From assembly GCA_002389055.1 (NCBI GenBank), contig DGNT01000110.1:1-6094 (forward strand): a stretch of DNA of 6,094 nt, written 5' to 3'. Source of the DNA: Alcanivorax sp. UBA4485. Lineage in GTDB: Bacteria > Pseudomonadota > Gammaproteobacteria > Pseudomonadales > Alcanivoracaceae. The notes below the pieces were generated by a model. That model was not told the DNA's origin. It saw only the letters and a list, made by a program, of their open reading frames with translations, and did not search any database. This document shows positions 1 to 6,094 of the stretch, piece by piece. A program made the translations under genes and the position numbers. How positions within the stretch are numbered: the first letter of the stretch is position 1; each line of letters opens with the position of its first letter.

Positions 1-123
1 CGAATAGTGCCTGTTATAAAAAATAGCTCTGTGAAACGGACACGCTAACGGCGGCCCGTCAATTAAACAAATGCATAAGAATCATCGAGCGGCATAAGCG
101 GCGTGCATTATGTTTCCTCGGTG

Positions 124-1179
124 TCAGCACTCACTTACTTCGAAACGGCCGGATCCAGGGAGCTCCTCCACCAATTGTGCGCCGCACAATTTGGAGGGCG
201 TGTAGCAGCCCGGCGCGGGGGCCTGGTCCTCGATAAAGCGCCGCACCGCCAGGGCGCCGTCCACGGTCAGGGCGTAGCCGTTGGCGGTACGCAGCCGGAT
301 CACCCGCTGCTCGCCGGCGCCGTTGCGCGCTTCGCCCCACACATGGGTGGTGAGGCGGGCGCGGGTCTGCTCGTCCGGCCCTTTCACGCGCCGGTCCACC
401 AGGGACTTCAAATACCCCTGAATCGCCGGCAGCGACATCAGCGGTCGGGTGACGTTGCCGGCCTTGGCGGCCCAGATCAGCCAGCGCGGCGTCGGCACGA
501 ACACCTGAATATTAGCGATGCCAGTGCTCTGCCAGGCGGTGGTGACGTCGCCCCAGGGGATGGTCATGGCCCACTGCGGGCCGGCGCCGAAATCGATGCG
601 CCGCACCTTCCAGCCCAGCGGTACCTCGGCCAGTTGCCCCTTGATGCGGGCACGGCCGCCGTCAGCGAGGGCTTCCACCAGGGTCTTGGCGGTGCCGGGC
701 GAAAGGCCCGAGCGGGTGGAAAAGCCCAGCGACAGCTCGCGGGCATCGGGCAGCGCCTCCTTGAGGCGGGCGGCCACGCAGTCGGTGGGAATCACATCGA
801 AACCGACCCCCGGGCAAGCGATGATGCCGGCCTGCTCGATGCGCGCCGCCTGGGCGAACACATGCTCGAACACCGCCACCTCGCCGGTGATGTCCAGATA
901 GTGGGTGCCGGCCTTGATGCAGCCTTCCAGCATCGCCCGGCTGGTGCGCGAAAACGGGCCGGCGCAGTGCAGCACCAGATCCACGTCGGCCAGTTCGTCC
1001 GCCAGGGTGTCCGGGTCGTCCAGGGCGAATACCCGGTATTCCAGCCCTTCCTGCTCGGCGAGCGGCGCCACCTTCGCCTCGCGGCGGCCGGCGAGGATCG
1101 GCTTCAATCCCTGGCCACGGGCGGTCCGGGCGATCAGCTCGCCAGTGTAGCCGTTGGCACCGTAGATCATCCAACGCAT
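124..1179 (-). CDS. Saccharopine dehydrogenase-like NAD(P)-binding protein (trans-acting enoyl reductase family)
   Basis: The 351-residue product is a probable cytosolic NAD(P)-dependent oxidoreductase of the saccharopine-dehydrogenase-like superfamily. Its N-terminus is a Rossmann fold: strand MRWMIYGANGYTG carries the GxxGxxG dinucleotide loop (Gly7, Gly10, Gly13). The basic LAGRR after the second strand (about residues 29-33) hints at NADP(H). Further family hallmarks are HCAGPFS (about 71-77), HYLDITGE (93-100) and PGVGFDVIPTDC (123-134). The second half is the less conserved alpha/beta domain. The length is normal for the family. Known relatives include the mycobacterial trans-acting enoyl reductases, but most members lack an assigned substrate, so true saccharopine dehydrogenase activity (lysine metabolism) should not be assumed. 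An in-frame ATG 69 nt upstream (at 1248) would add 23 residues. I prefer the ATG at 1179 because GGAG lies 8 nt before it and the Rossmann strand then begins at once. The gene follows the acylase gene in the same direction but lies beyond a REP pair. Confidence 0.88.
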   Translation of the reverse strand: MRWMIYGANGYTGELIARTARGQGLKPILAGRREAKVAPLAEQEGLEYRVFALDDPDTLADELADVDLVLHCAGPFSRTSRAMLEGCIKAGTHYLDITGEVAVFEHVFAQAARIEQAGIIACPGVGFDVIPTDCVAARLKEALPDARELSLGFSTRSGLSPGTAKTLVEALADGGRARIKGQLAEVPLGWKVRRIDFGAGPQWAMTIPWGDVTTAWQSTGIANIQVFVPTPRWLIWAAKAGNVTRPLMSLPAIQGYLKSLVDRRVKGPDEQTRARLTTHVWGEARNGAGEQRVIRLRTANGYALTVDGALAVRRFIEDQAPAPGCYTPSKLCGAQLVEELPGSGRFEVSEC

Positions 1180-1187
1180 AGCCATCG

Positions 1188-1191
1188 CTCC
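1188..1191 (-). promoter_or_regulatory. Ribosome binding site deciding the start of the reductase-like gene
   Basis: On the minus strand GGAG lies 8 nt before the ATG at 1179 but only 2 nt before the ATG at 1185. The spacing favours 1179. No comparable site was seen before the far upstream ATG at 1248. Confidence 0.55.
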
Positions 1192-1233
1192 ACGGGTTAT
1201 TAATGGTGAAAGAGTACTCTCCCGCCACGAGAC

Positions 1234-1239
1234 ATAATA
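1234..1239 (-). promoter_or_regulatory. Possible -10 box for the reductase-like gene
   Basis: The minus strand reads TATTAT about 55 nt upstream of the preferred start, close to the TATAAT consensus. No good -35 box sits at 16-18 bp spacing, so the call is weak. If real, the upstream ATG at 1248 could not be used, because it would lie before the transcript start. Confidence 0.25.
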
Positions 1240-1267
1240 CCGTCCCAACCTTTCTACGAAGCGGCCT

Positions 1268-1326
1268 TTGTGGGAGCGGGCCCCGCCCGCGAAAGGCCGG
1301 CAAAGCCGGCCGGCAGGATCCCAGAG
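1268..1326 (+). repeat. REP element, left arm of an inverted pair
   Basis: This 59-nt element begins TTGTGGGAGCGGGC, the head typical of REP sequences in Pseudomonas and related gammaproteobacteria. It holds two perfect hairpins separated by GAAA: GCGGGC-CCC-GCCCGC (1276-1290) and GGCCGGC-AAA-GCCGGCC (1295-1311). It ends in GGCAGGATCCCAGAG. It matches the inverted copy at 1355-1413 at 50 of 59 positions without gaps. Such elements are usually mobilised in trans by a RAYT transposase; none is encoded in this window. Confidence 0.85.
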
Positions 1327-1354
1327 GCATCTCTAACAGAAGCACCACCAAGGT

Positions 1355-1413
1355 CTCTGGAATCCTGCCGGCAAGCGGAGCTTGCCTTTCGCGGGCAGGG
1401 CCCGCTCCCACAA
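1355..1413 (-). repeat. REP element, right arm of an inverted pair
   Basis: Read on the minus strand, this is the second copy of the 59-nt element, 28 nt from the left arm. The first hairpin stem is identical to the left copy (1391-1405, only the loop differs). The second hairpin is GGCAAGC-TCC-GCTTGCC on the minus strand (1370-1386). Two of its stem base pairs differ from the left copy, and both are compensated. It starts about 10 bp past the acylase stop codon, so a transcript would fold here. There is no T-run, so it is not a classical intrinsic terminator, but it may protect the 3' end of the mRNA or slow read-through. Confidence 0.85.
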
Positions 1414-1422
1414 GTTCCACCC

Positions 1423-4400
1423 TCAGCGGTGGTTGGTGAACTCCACCACCTGTTGGAAGGTGGGGCGGTTCTGCCAGTGGATCGCCGGCACCGAGGACAG
1501 CCCGATGGCGCGGTGCTGGATGGCATCCACGCTTTCGTCCACATCCCAGTTGTCCCGGTTCGCCAGGCCGCCGAGATCGTCCAGGGCCAGCGTCAGGCTC
1601 TCGGCCAGGGCGGCGCGGCAGGCCTCCGCCGCGTCACTGTCGGCGCAGCGCAGCCGTTGGTAGGGTTGCGTGCTGTCGCCCAGGGCCTGTTCCAGCACCC
1701 GCTCCAAGTAGCCGTAATAGCCGTTCTGGTAGGCCGATCCCATGGCGCCGGGGGCGTTGTCGCGGCCCACCAGCGACACATTGCCGCTGCCGGTGTCTTC
1801 CAGGGCAGTGACCTGCGGCAGCAGCGTCTCGATCATGCGGGTGTACCAGGCGTCCATCAGCGCCACTTCCGCCTGGGCGTCGTACTCGCCGTCGCCGTCC
1901 CGGTCGCGCCGAAAGGCGCCGCCGTCCACCCAGGCCTGCATCATCTCGACCACCGAGGCCTCGTCGCCGGTCACCGGCGTGCTCTGCAGCAGGGCCAGGG
2001 CCTTGGGCAGCACTTCCTGGCCGCGCAGATCCACCACCGCGGCGTCGCCCATCGCTTCCACCATATTGGCGCGGGTCACGTTGCCCTGCTCCACCAGGTC
2101 CCGCAGGCGCACATCGAGCATGTCGTTGCGGTGGGCGGAACCGTAGGTGGCGTTGGCGTCGGCGGCCCACCAGTCGCGGGCGGGGCGGTTGTTCCAACTG
2201 GCCAGATAGCCGCGCGCCGGGTTGGCGTCGTTGGGGTGCGCTTCCAGGTCGATAAAGCCCTGCCAGTCGAACTGGCCGTTGCCCCAGCTGGGCAACTCCG
2301 GGTGCACCCCGGCCGCGCGGCGCGGATAGAGCCCGGAATGGAAAAAGGCGATGTCGCGGTCGTCGATGTAGAACCAGTTGAAACTACCGGTGGTGTTATT
2401 GAACACCTCCTGGAAGCTGCGCACGTCATGGACGTCGTTGCGGGTCGCCTGCATGAAGGGCAAGGCGGTATCCAGCTCGGCGAAATAGGTGCTGCGCTGG
2501 CGGGTCAGCGCCACCGGCTGGCCGGCCACGGTGGCGAAGCCGATCACCGGGCCGTACTCGGCGGTGCGGATCACCCGGCGCTGCACCGCCACGTTCTGGC
2601 CGATGGTGGCCGGGTCGTCGGTGGGCACCGCCAGGTTCCAGCGCGCCGCCCAGGTGTCGTCGATCACATCGAAGGGCCGGCACTGGCCGCCCACCTGGTA
2701 GCCGCCTTCACCGTGGGCCGGTGCTTCGCCGGGCTGACACAGCCGCACCACCCGCACGTCAGTCAGGTCCGAGCTGCCGGAGGTGGCGCTCCAGGCGAAA
2801 TCCGGGCCGCGCCCGATCACCACATAGGGCAGGCCGGTGAAGGTCATGCCACGGGTATTGATGTCGCCGCCGTGCACCGACATTTCCAGCAGCAACTGGG
2901 GCACGAAGTAGCTGGTTTGCGGGCCGAACACCGCCAGCGGCCGGTCGCTGGCACTGTGTTCCGCGTTCAACAGCAGGGCGTTGGAGATGGCGTTGGGGAA
3001 GCCGTCGCGCAGACCCGCCACGCCGCGGGCAAGATGGCCCACCCGCTCACGCACCGCCAGCCGTTGGGCGTCACTCAGTTCGCCGGGCAGGGCGGTGGGC
3101 TCGGGGGTGTCGCGCCACAGTTTGTCCGCTTCAATGGTGACCCGCGCCCAGCGGGCCGCCAGCGTCGGCTCGCCGTCCGGCAGGTCGGACGACGCCAGCG
3201 ACAACAGGCCGCCGAGCAATTCGCCGACCGCGTCCAGCAAGCCGCCCACGGCGCCGGTGCCGGGCAGCGCCGGTACATTGCCGAGCGCGGTGGGGCAGGT
3301 GGGCTGGCCGGGTCGCCCGCAGGGCTCGGTGGTCAGCGGCTGGTAGCTCTGGAAGGAGCCGGCGTCGAACAGCACCGCCCCCGGGAAGCGGCCGGCCAGT
3401 TCGCCGGACAGCGGGCACAGGGTGTCGTCGATCTCCGGCGGTGACTGGGTGGCGAAGCGCCGTTCCGTGGTCACCGAGGAGTCGCCGTCGGTGGCGTGGC
3501 GCAGGTCGCGCCACAGCGCACAGGCGGCCTGGTCGGAGCCGGTCTGCTCGCGCAGCGCCTGCAGGAGCAGCACGTTGTCGTGCTCGCTGCCGCCGCCGCC
3601 GGCGAAGATCCCCTGGATCAGGGTGGCGATGGCCACCACGTCCTCAATCACGAAGGGTTCCAGCTGCACGCCCAGGCCCACGTATTCGATGGGCGCTTTG
3701 AGCAGGCCGCTTTGCACGTCTTCCACGTACTTGTTCAGGCCGGCCACGTAGTGCACGGCGTCCTGATAGATTTGCGCGCCGTCGTCGCCGAAACGGGCGA
3801 TGGCGTTGGCGATCTGCTCGGTACGGTCTTCCTCCCGGTAGGGCGCGTCCTCGGCGATGTCGCGGTCGAAGGAAAAATCCGCCGGGCCGAGGAATTTCGA
3901 AAGTTCACCGCGCCCGGCGCGGCGCAGCACGTCCAAGAGGAACAGGCGGTCGGCGCCGGTCACGTAGCCGGTACCGAACAGGGCATCCGGGCGGCTGTCG
4001 CCAAAGATGTGCGGCACGCCGAAGCGGTCGCGCTTGATCGCCACGCTGCGGTTGCCCGCCGTCACGGTGATCTCGCTTTCCCAGTCGCCGGCGTCCGGTG
4101 CCAGCAGGGAGGCGTCCTTGAAGTAGTCGGTGAGCTCGCCGTCGGTGAGGTCCTGCGGGCTGCGCACCAGGGCGTCGTACAGATTCAGCTGGTCGTCGAA
4201 GTGCGGCTCTTTGCTGAGCGCCGGCACCAGGCCGGTTTCGGCCACCAGGTCATCGAGCAGCGTACTGATCAGGTCGGAGAGGCCGGGGATGTCGGCGGTC
4301 AGGTTGCTCAGGCCGCCGTTGTCGTCCTGCCCGGGGGGCAGAATGTTGAGCACCCGGCCGTAGTCGGCGAACGGCGCGCTGACCTGGGAAGGCCGCTGCT

Positions 4401-4557
4401 CGGGCAGGGTCGGCTCGGCGGGTTCCTCCGGTTCCGGCTCCGGCGGCGGTGCCGGGTTATTGGGGCTGGGATCGCCGCCGCCGCTACCGCCGCCACCGCC
4501 ACCGCAGGCGCTGAGAAAAAGGGCCAGCAACACGCTGAGTATCAGTCGATGAATCAT
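1423..4557 (-). CDS. Penicillin acylase family (S45, Ntn hydrolase) lipoprotein precursor
   Basis: This 1044-residue exported amidohydrolase is predicted to hydrolyse an amide bond of unknown substrate. Residues 1-18 form a lipoprotein signal with lipobox LSAC (Cys18); Gly at +2 favours the outer membrane. A glycine tract (19-28) and a Pro/Glu-rich linker (about 30-60) follow. The alpha-chain motif GVPHIFGD...DALFGTGYVTGADRLF spans about 180-206. The nucleophile is Ser525 in NAISNALL, where self-cleavage would free the beta chain. The segment after it aligns with E. coli penicillin G acylase: GPQ (545-547), VHGG (561-564), W589. The oxyanion asparagine is probably Asn727 in SFNWFY, and WQNRPTF closes the C-terminus. 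Eight cysteines beyond the lipobox suggest disulfides. About 500 residues precede Ser525, much more than in penicillin G acylase. GGGAGG lies 4 nt before the start codon. The gene diverges from alkB. Penicillin, acyl-homoserine lactones or other amides are all possible substrates; the family call is secure, the substrate is not. Confidence 0.93.
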   Translation of the reverse strand: MIHRLILSVLLALFLSACGGGGGGSGGGDPSPNNPAPPPEPEPEEPAEPTLPEQRPSQVSAPFADYGRVLNILPPGQDDNGGLSNLTADIPGLSDLISTLLDDLVAETGLVPALSKEPHFDDQLNLYDALVRSPQDLTDGELTDYFKDASLLAPDAGDWESEITVTAGNRSVAIKRDRFGVPHIFGDSRPDALFGTGYVTGADRLFLLDVLRRAGRGELSKFLGPADFSFDRDIAEDAPYREEDRTEQIANAIARFGDDGAQIYQDAVHYVAGLNKYVEDVQSGLLKAPIEYVGLGVQLEPFVIEDVVAIATLIQGIFAGGGGSEHDNVLLLQALREQTGSDQAACALWRDLRHATDGDSSVTTERRFATQSPPEIDDTLCPLSGELAGRFPGAVLFDAGSFQSYQPLTTEPCGRPGQPTCPTALGNVPALPGTGAVGGLLDAVGELLGGLLSLASSDLPDGEPTLAARWARVTIEADKLWRDTPEPTALPGELSDAQRLAVRERVGHLARGVAGLRDGFPNAISNALLLNAEHSASDRPLAVFGPQTSYFVPQLLLEMSVHGGDINTRGMTFTGLPYVVIGRGPDFAWSATSGSSDLTDVRVVRLCQPGEAPAHGEGGYQVGGQCRPFDVIDDTWAARWNLAVPTDDPATIGQNVAVQRRVIRTAEYGPVIGFATVAGQPVALTRQRSTYFAELDTALPFMQATRNDVHDVRSFQEVFNNTTGSFNWFYIDDRDIAFFHSGLYPRRAAGVHPELPSWGNGQFDWQGFIDLEAHPNDANPARGYLASWNNRPARDWWAADANATYGSAHRNDMLDVRLRDLVEQGNVTRANMVEAMGDAAVVDLRGQEVLPKALALLQSTPVTGDEASVVEMMQAWVDGGAFRRDRDGDGEYDAQAEVALMDAWYTRMIETLLPQVTALEDTGSGNVSLVGRDNAPGAMGSAYQNGYYGYLERVLEQALGDSTQPYQRLRCADSDAAEACRAALAESLTLALDDLGGLANRDNWDVDESVDAIQHRAIGLSSVPAIHWQNRPTFQQVVEFTNHR
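4474..4503 (-). repeat. Low-complexity glycine-codon tract after the lipobox
   Basis: Codons 19-28 of the acylase lipoprotein are nine glycines and one serine (GGGGGGSGGG), written as a GGC/GGT-rich near-triplet repeat directly after the lipidated Cys18. It looks like a flexible tether between lipid anchor and enzyme. Such triplet tracts can change length by slippage in steps of three without breaking the frame. Confidence 0.7.
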
Positions 4558-4561
4558 ACCG

Positions 4562-4567
4562 CCTCCC
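4562..4567 (-). promoter_or_regulatory. Ribosome binding site of the acylase gene
   Basis: The minus strand reads GGGAGG then CGGT before ATG at 4557. The spacing is slightly short, but the match is strong. The start is fixed by the signal peptide, as there is no other methionine near the N-terminus. Confidence 0.65.
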
Positions 4568-4691
4568 GTTTATTGTTTTATGGGCGTTCCGTGATTGGCG
4601 ATCAGACTGGCACGATGGTTCAGTTTGCGGGAGGCGAAGCTACAAAAAGCAGCGAATTGCTACCTGCGGTTAAAGAGCAACGGCTTTCATA

Positions 4692-4721
4692 TTGACAGTG
4701 CTCAATGGCAGGTTTGATGAT
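4692..4721 (+). promoter_or_regulatory. Candidate sigma70 promoter of alkB
   Basis: A perfect -35 box TTGACA (4692-4697) is followed after 18 bp by GATGAT (4716-4721), which matches TATAAT at 4 of 6 positions. Transcription would start about 25 nt before the alkB start codon. A strong -35 with a weak, widely spaced -10 would fit an activator-dependent or repressible promoter. I could not recognise an operator with confidence. Confidence 0.4.
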
Positions 4722-4739
4722 GAAATCACCAGGCCGGCC

Positions 4740-4745
4740 AGGAGG
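4740..4745 (+). promoter_or_regulatory. Ribosome binding site of alkB
   Basis: A perfect AGGAGG ends 8 nt before ATG at 4754. This selects that start over the in-frame ATG five codons later (4769). The 8-bp palindrome GGCCGGCC (4732-4739) abuts it directly. Confidence 0.75.
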
Positions 4746-4753
4746 ACAACAAT

Positions 4754-5902
4754 ATGAATACCGCGGCGATGAATACGGAATGGCGGGACACCCGCCGTTA
4801 TTGGTGGTTACTCAGCACGCTGACCATGCTGCTGCCGGTGGGCGCGGTGCTTATGGTGCAGCTCACCGGCTGGCCGGTGATGTGGTGGTTCGGCTTTCTG
4901 TTCGTGTTCGGGGTGATCCCCCTGTTCGATGTGGTCCTCGGCGAGGAAACCGCCAACCCGCCGGAAGACCGGGTCAGTGAGCTGGAACGGGACCGCTACT
5001 ACCGCTATGCGGTCTATATTTCCGTGCCGATGCTGTACGGCGCTTTCGTCTACGCCGCCTGGGTGGCCGGCACCTGGACGCTGCCCTGGTACAGCTACCT
5101 GGGGCTGGCGATTTCCACCGGCTGTGCCACCGGCATCGCCATCAACACCGGCCATGAACTCGGCCACAAGAACGACCGTCTGGAAAAGTGGCTGGCCAAG
5201 CTCGTTCTGGCTCCGGTGTTCTACGGGCACTTCTTCGTCGAACACAACCGTGGCCACCACGTGCGGGTGTCCACACCGGAAGACCCGGCCTCGTCCCGTT
5301 TTGGTGAAAGCTTCTGGGAATTTCTGCCGCGCACCGTGCTGGGCAGCCTCAAATCCGCCTGGCACCTGGAGAAGCAGCGCCTCGAGCGCCAGGGCAAATC
5401 GGTGTGGCATTGGCGCAACGACAACCTGCAGGCCTGGGGCCTGTCGGTTCTGTTATGGGGTGCGCTGATTGTCTGGCTGGGCTGGGCGGTGCTGCCGTTT
5501 CTGATCATCCAGAGCCTGTTCGGCTTTCAGCTGCTGGAGGTGGTGAATTACCTGGAGCACTACGGCCTGTTGCGGCAAAAGAAGGAAAACGGGCGTTATG
5601 AACGGTGCAGTCCAGAGCATTCCTGGAACTCCAACCGGCGGGTCACCAACATCTTTCTGTATCAGTTGCAGCGCCATTCCGATCATCACGCCTACCCGAC
5701 GCGCAGCTACCAGGCCCTGCGGCACTTCGACGAATCACCGCAATTGCCTGGCGGCTACGCCTCGATGATCCTGCTGGCGTGGATACCGCCGCTGTGGTTC
5801 CGGGTGATGGACCACCGCGTGGTGGCGCATCACAACGGAGACATGACCCGGGCCAACATCAAGCCCTCAATCCGCGACCGGGTGCTCGCTCAATACTCCT
5901 GA
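4754..5902 (+). CDS. alkB: Alkane 1-monooxygenase AlkB, integral membrane non-haem di-iron
   Basis: This 382-residue inner-membrane enzyme hydroxylates the terminal carbon of n-alkanes to 1-alkanols, using O2 and electrons from rubredoxin and rubredoxin reductase; neither partner is encoded here. All AlkB histidine motifs are present: HELGHK (His134, His138), EHNRGHH (His164, His168, His169), NYLEHYG (His269) and LQRHSDHH (His308, His311, His312). These supply the nine histidines of the di-iron site. Six hydrophobic segments lie at about 17-37, 42-62, 86-105, 112-133, 225-247 and 248-264. NPPE (68-71) and HSWNSN (289-294) are further AlkB signatures that separate it from fatty acid desaturases. 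The position of the chain-length gate Trp55 of P. putida GPo1 AlkB is Val51 here, which suggests longer alkanes are accepted. There is no fused rubredoxin, and the C-terminus is about 20 residues shorter than in GPo1. The gene diverges from the acylase and has no adjacent regulator gene. Which alkB paralogue it is cannot be told. Confidence 0.97.
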   Translation: MNTAAMNTEWRDTRRYWWLLSTLTMLLPVGAVLMVQLTGWPVMWWFGFLFVFGVIPLFDVVLGEETANPPEDRVSELERDRYYRYAVYISVPMLYGAFVYAAWVAGTWTLPWYSYLGLAISTGCATGIAINTGHELGHKNDRLEKWLAKLVLAPVFYGHFFVEHNRGHHVRVSTPEDPASSRFGESFWEFLPRTVLGSLKSAWHLEKQRLERQGKSVWHWRNDNLQAWGLSVLLWGALIVWLGWAVLPFLIIQSLFGFQLLEVVNYLEHYGLLRQKKENGRYERCSPEHSWNSNRRVTNIFLYQLQRHSDHHAYPTRSYQALRHFDESPQLPGGYASMILLAWIPPLWFRVMDHRVVAHHNGDMTRANIKPSIRDRVLAQYS

Positions 5903-5936
5903 CCGCGGGCCCTGTGGGAGAGGGTGGGTGTTCGTT

Positions 5937-6094
5937 CTAGTGGTGCTTTTCCAGGTGGGCCAGCACATTCTCCAGCCGGTCCACCAGCACCTTGTTGATG
6001 CTCTTCTCCAGCACCCGGCCCAGCTCGTCGTTGACCACCGCCTCGGCGAGCGGGCGGATCCGGGTGATGAACTCCGCCAGGCGCGCCACGTCCT
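5937..6094 (-). CDS. C-terminal fragment of an unrecognised helical protein (cut by window edge)
   Basis: The minus strand is open from the right edge to TAG at 5937-5939. It gives 51 complete codons plus two bases of another; the start lies outside the window. The product ends in LENVLAHLEKHH and contains FITRIRPLAEAVVNDELG. It is rich in Leu, Val, Glu and Arg with alternating charge, suggesting amphipathic helices, and has no cysteines or catalytic motif that I recognise. Wobble positions are mostly G or C, as in the neighbouring real genes, which supports coding. It converges on alkB with a 34-bp gap, so it is not in the alkB operon. I do not recognise the family and assign no function. 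Confidence 0.6.
   Translation of the reverse strand, partial: DVARLAEFITRIRPLAEAVVNDELGRVLEKSINKVLVDRLENVLAHLEKHH

Noticed and set aside
1..48. A 15-codon open tail reading in from the left edge on the plus strand, ending TAA
   Set aside because: Too short and AT-rich, with no coding character.
103..1203. A 366-codon plus-strand open frame opposite the reductase-like gene
   Set aside because: The minus strand carries clear Rossmann and family motifs across the same bases. The plus-strand product is low-complexity Gly/Ala/Arg/His-rich.
1180..1248. A 23-residue N-terminal extension of the reductase-like protein from the ATG at 1248
   Set aside because: No ribosome binding site was seen, a candidate -10 box overlaps it, and the Rossmann strand begins at the ATG at 1179, which has GGAG at 8 nt.
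1268..1413. Classical rho-independent terminator for the acylase gene
   Set aside because: Strong hairpins are present but no T-run follows on the minus strand, and the sequence is better explained as a REP pair.
662..1420. A 252-codon minus-strand frame running through the REP pair into the reductase-like gene in another frame
   Set aside because: Arg/Gly/Pro-rich translation of a repeat plus an out-of-frame gene; not protein-like.
1270..3444. A 724-codon open frame on the plus strand, antisense to the acylase
   Set aside because: It mirrors the acylase gene, whose motifs and nucleophile are unmistakable. The product is His/Gly/Val/Ala-rich without domains, as expected for the complement of GC-rich codons, and its start lies inside the REP element.
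3496..4695. A 399-codon plus-strand open frame covering the 5' part of the acylase gene and the alkB upstream region
   Set aside because: It is antisense to the secretion signal and alpha-chain coding region, has no recognisable motif or ribosome binding site, and crosses the acylase control region.
4711..4730. Operator palindrome in GGTTTGATGATGAAATCACC upstream of alkB
   Set aside because: The two halves match at only about half of their positions when one is reverse-complemented; not above chance.

Overview
The window is a GC-rich bacterial chromosome segment. It carries three complete protein genes, one gene cut by the right edge, and a REP-type inverted repeat. A membrane alkane hydroxylase (AlkB), REP sequences of the kind common in Pseudomonas and relatives, and high-GC gammaproteobacterial-style coding all point to a hydrocarbon-degrading gammaproteobacterium. 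An Alcanivorax-like marine oil degrader is my best guess, but this is inference: there is no rRNA or other taxonomic marker.

Layout, left to right. Bases 1-123 are AT-richer and hold no supportable gene. Bases 124-1179 (minus) encode a cytosolic NAD(P)-binding protein of the saccharopine-dehydrogenase-like / trans-acting enoyl reductase family. Bases 1180-1422 hold its leader and a pair of inverted 59-nt REP elements, each able to form two hairpins. Bases 1423-4557 (minus) encode a 1044-residue lipoprotein of the penicillin acylase (Ntn hydrolase, S45) family, with an internal nucleophile serine at residue 525. Bases 4558-4753 are the divergent regulatory region, with a sigma70-like promoter candidate for alkB. 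Bases 4754-5902 (plus) encode AlkB with all histidine motifs intact. After a 34-bp convergent gap, bases 5937-6094 (minus) hold the C-terminal end of an unrecognised helical protein.

AlkB would start alkane degradation by terminal hydroxylation in the inner membrane. Its rubredoxin and rubredoxin reductase partners are not here, and no regulator gene is adjacent. Position 55 of the Pseudomonas putida GPo1 enzyme, a tryptophan that limits chain length, is valine here (Val51), which suggests longer alkane substrates. The acylase is divergently transcribed from alkB and may share control with it, but its amide substrate cannot be read from the sequence. The reductase-like gene lies downstream of the acylase in the same direction, separated by the REP pair, so it is probably a separate transcription unit. 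I found no convincing new multi-gene system. The most notable points are the AlkB gating residue, the unusually large N-terminal part of the acylase, and the compensatory base changes in the REP hairpins.
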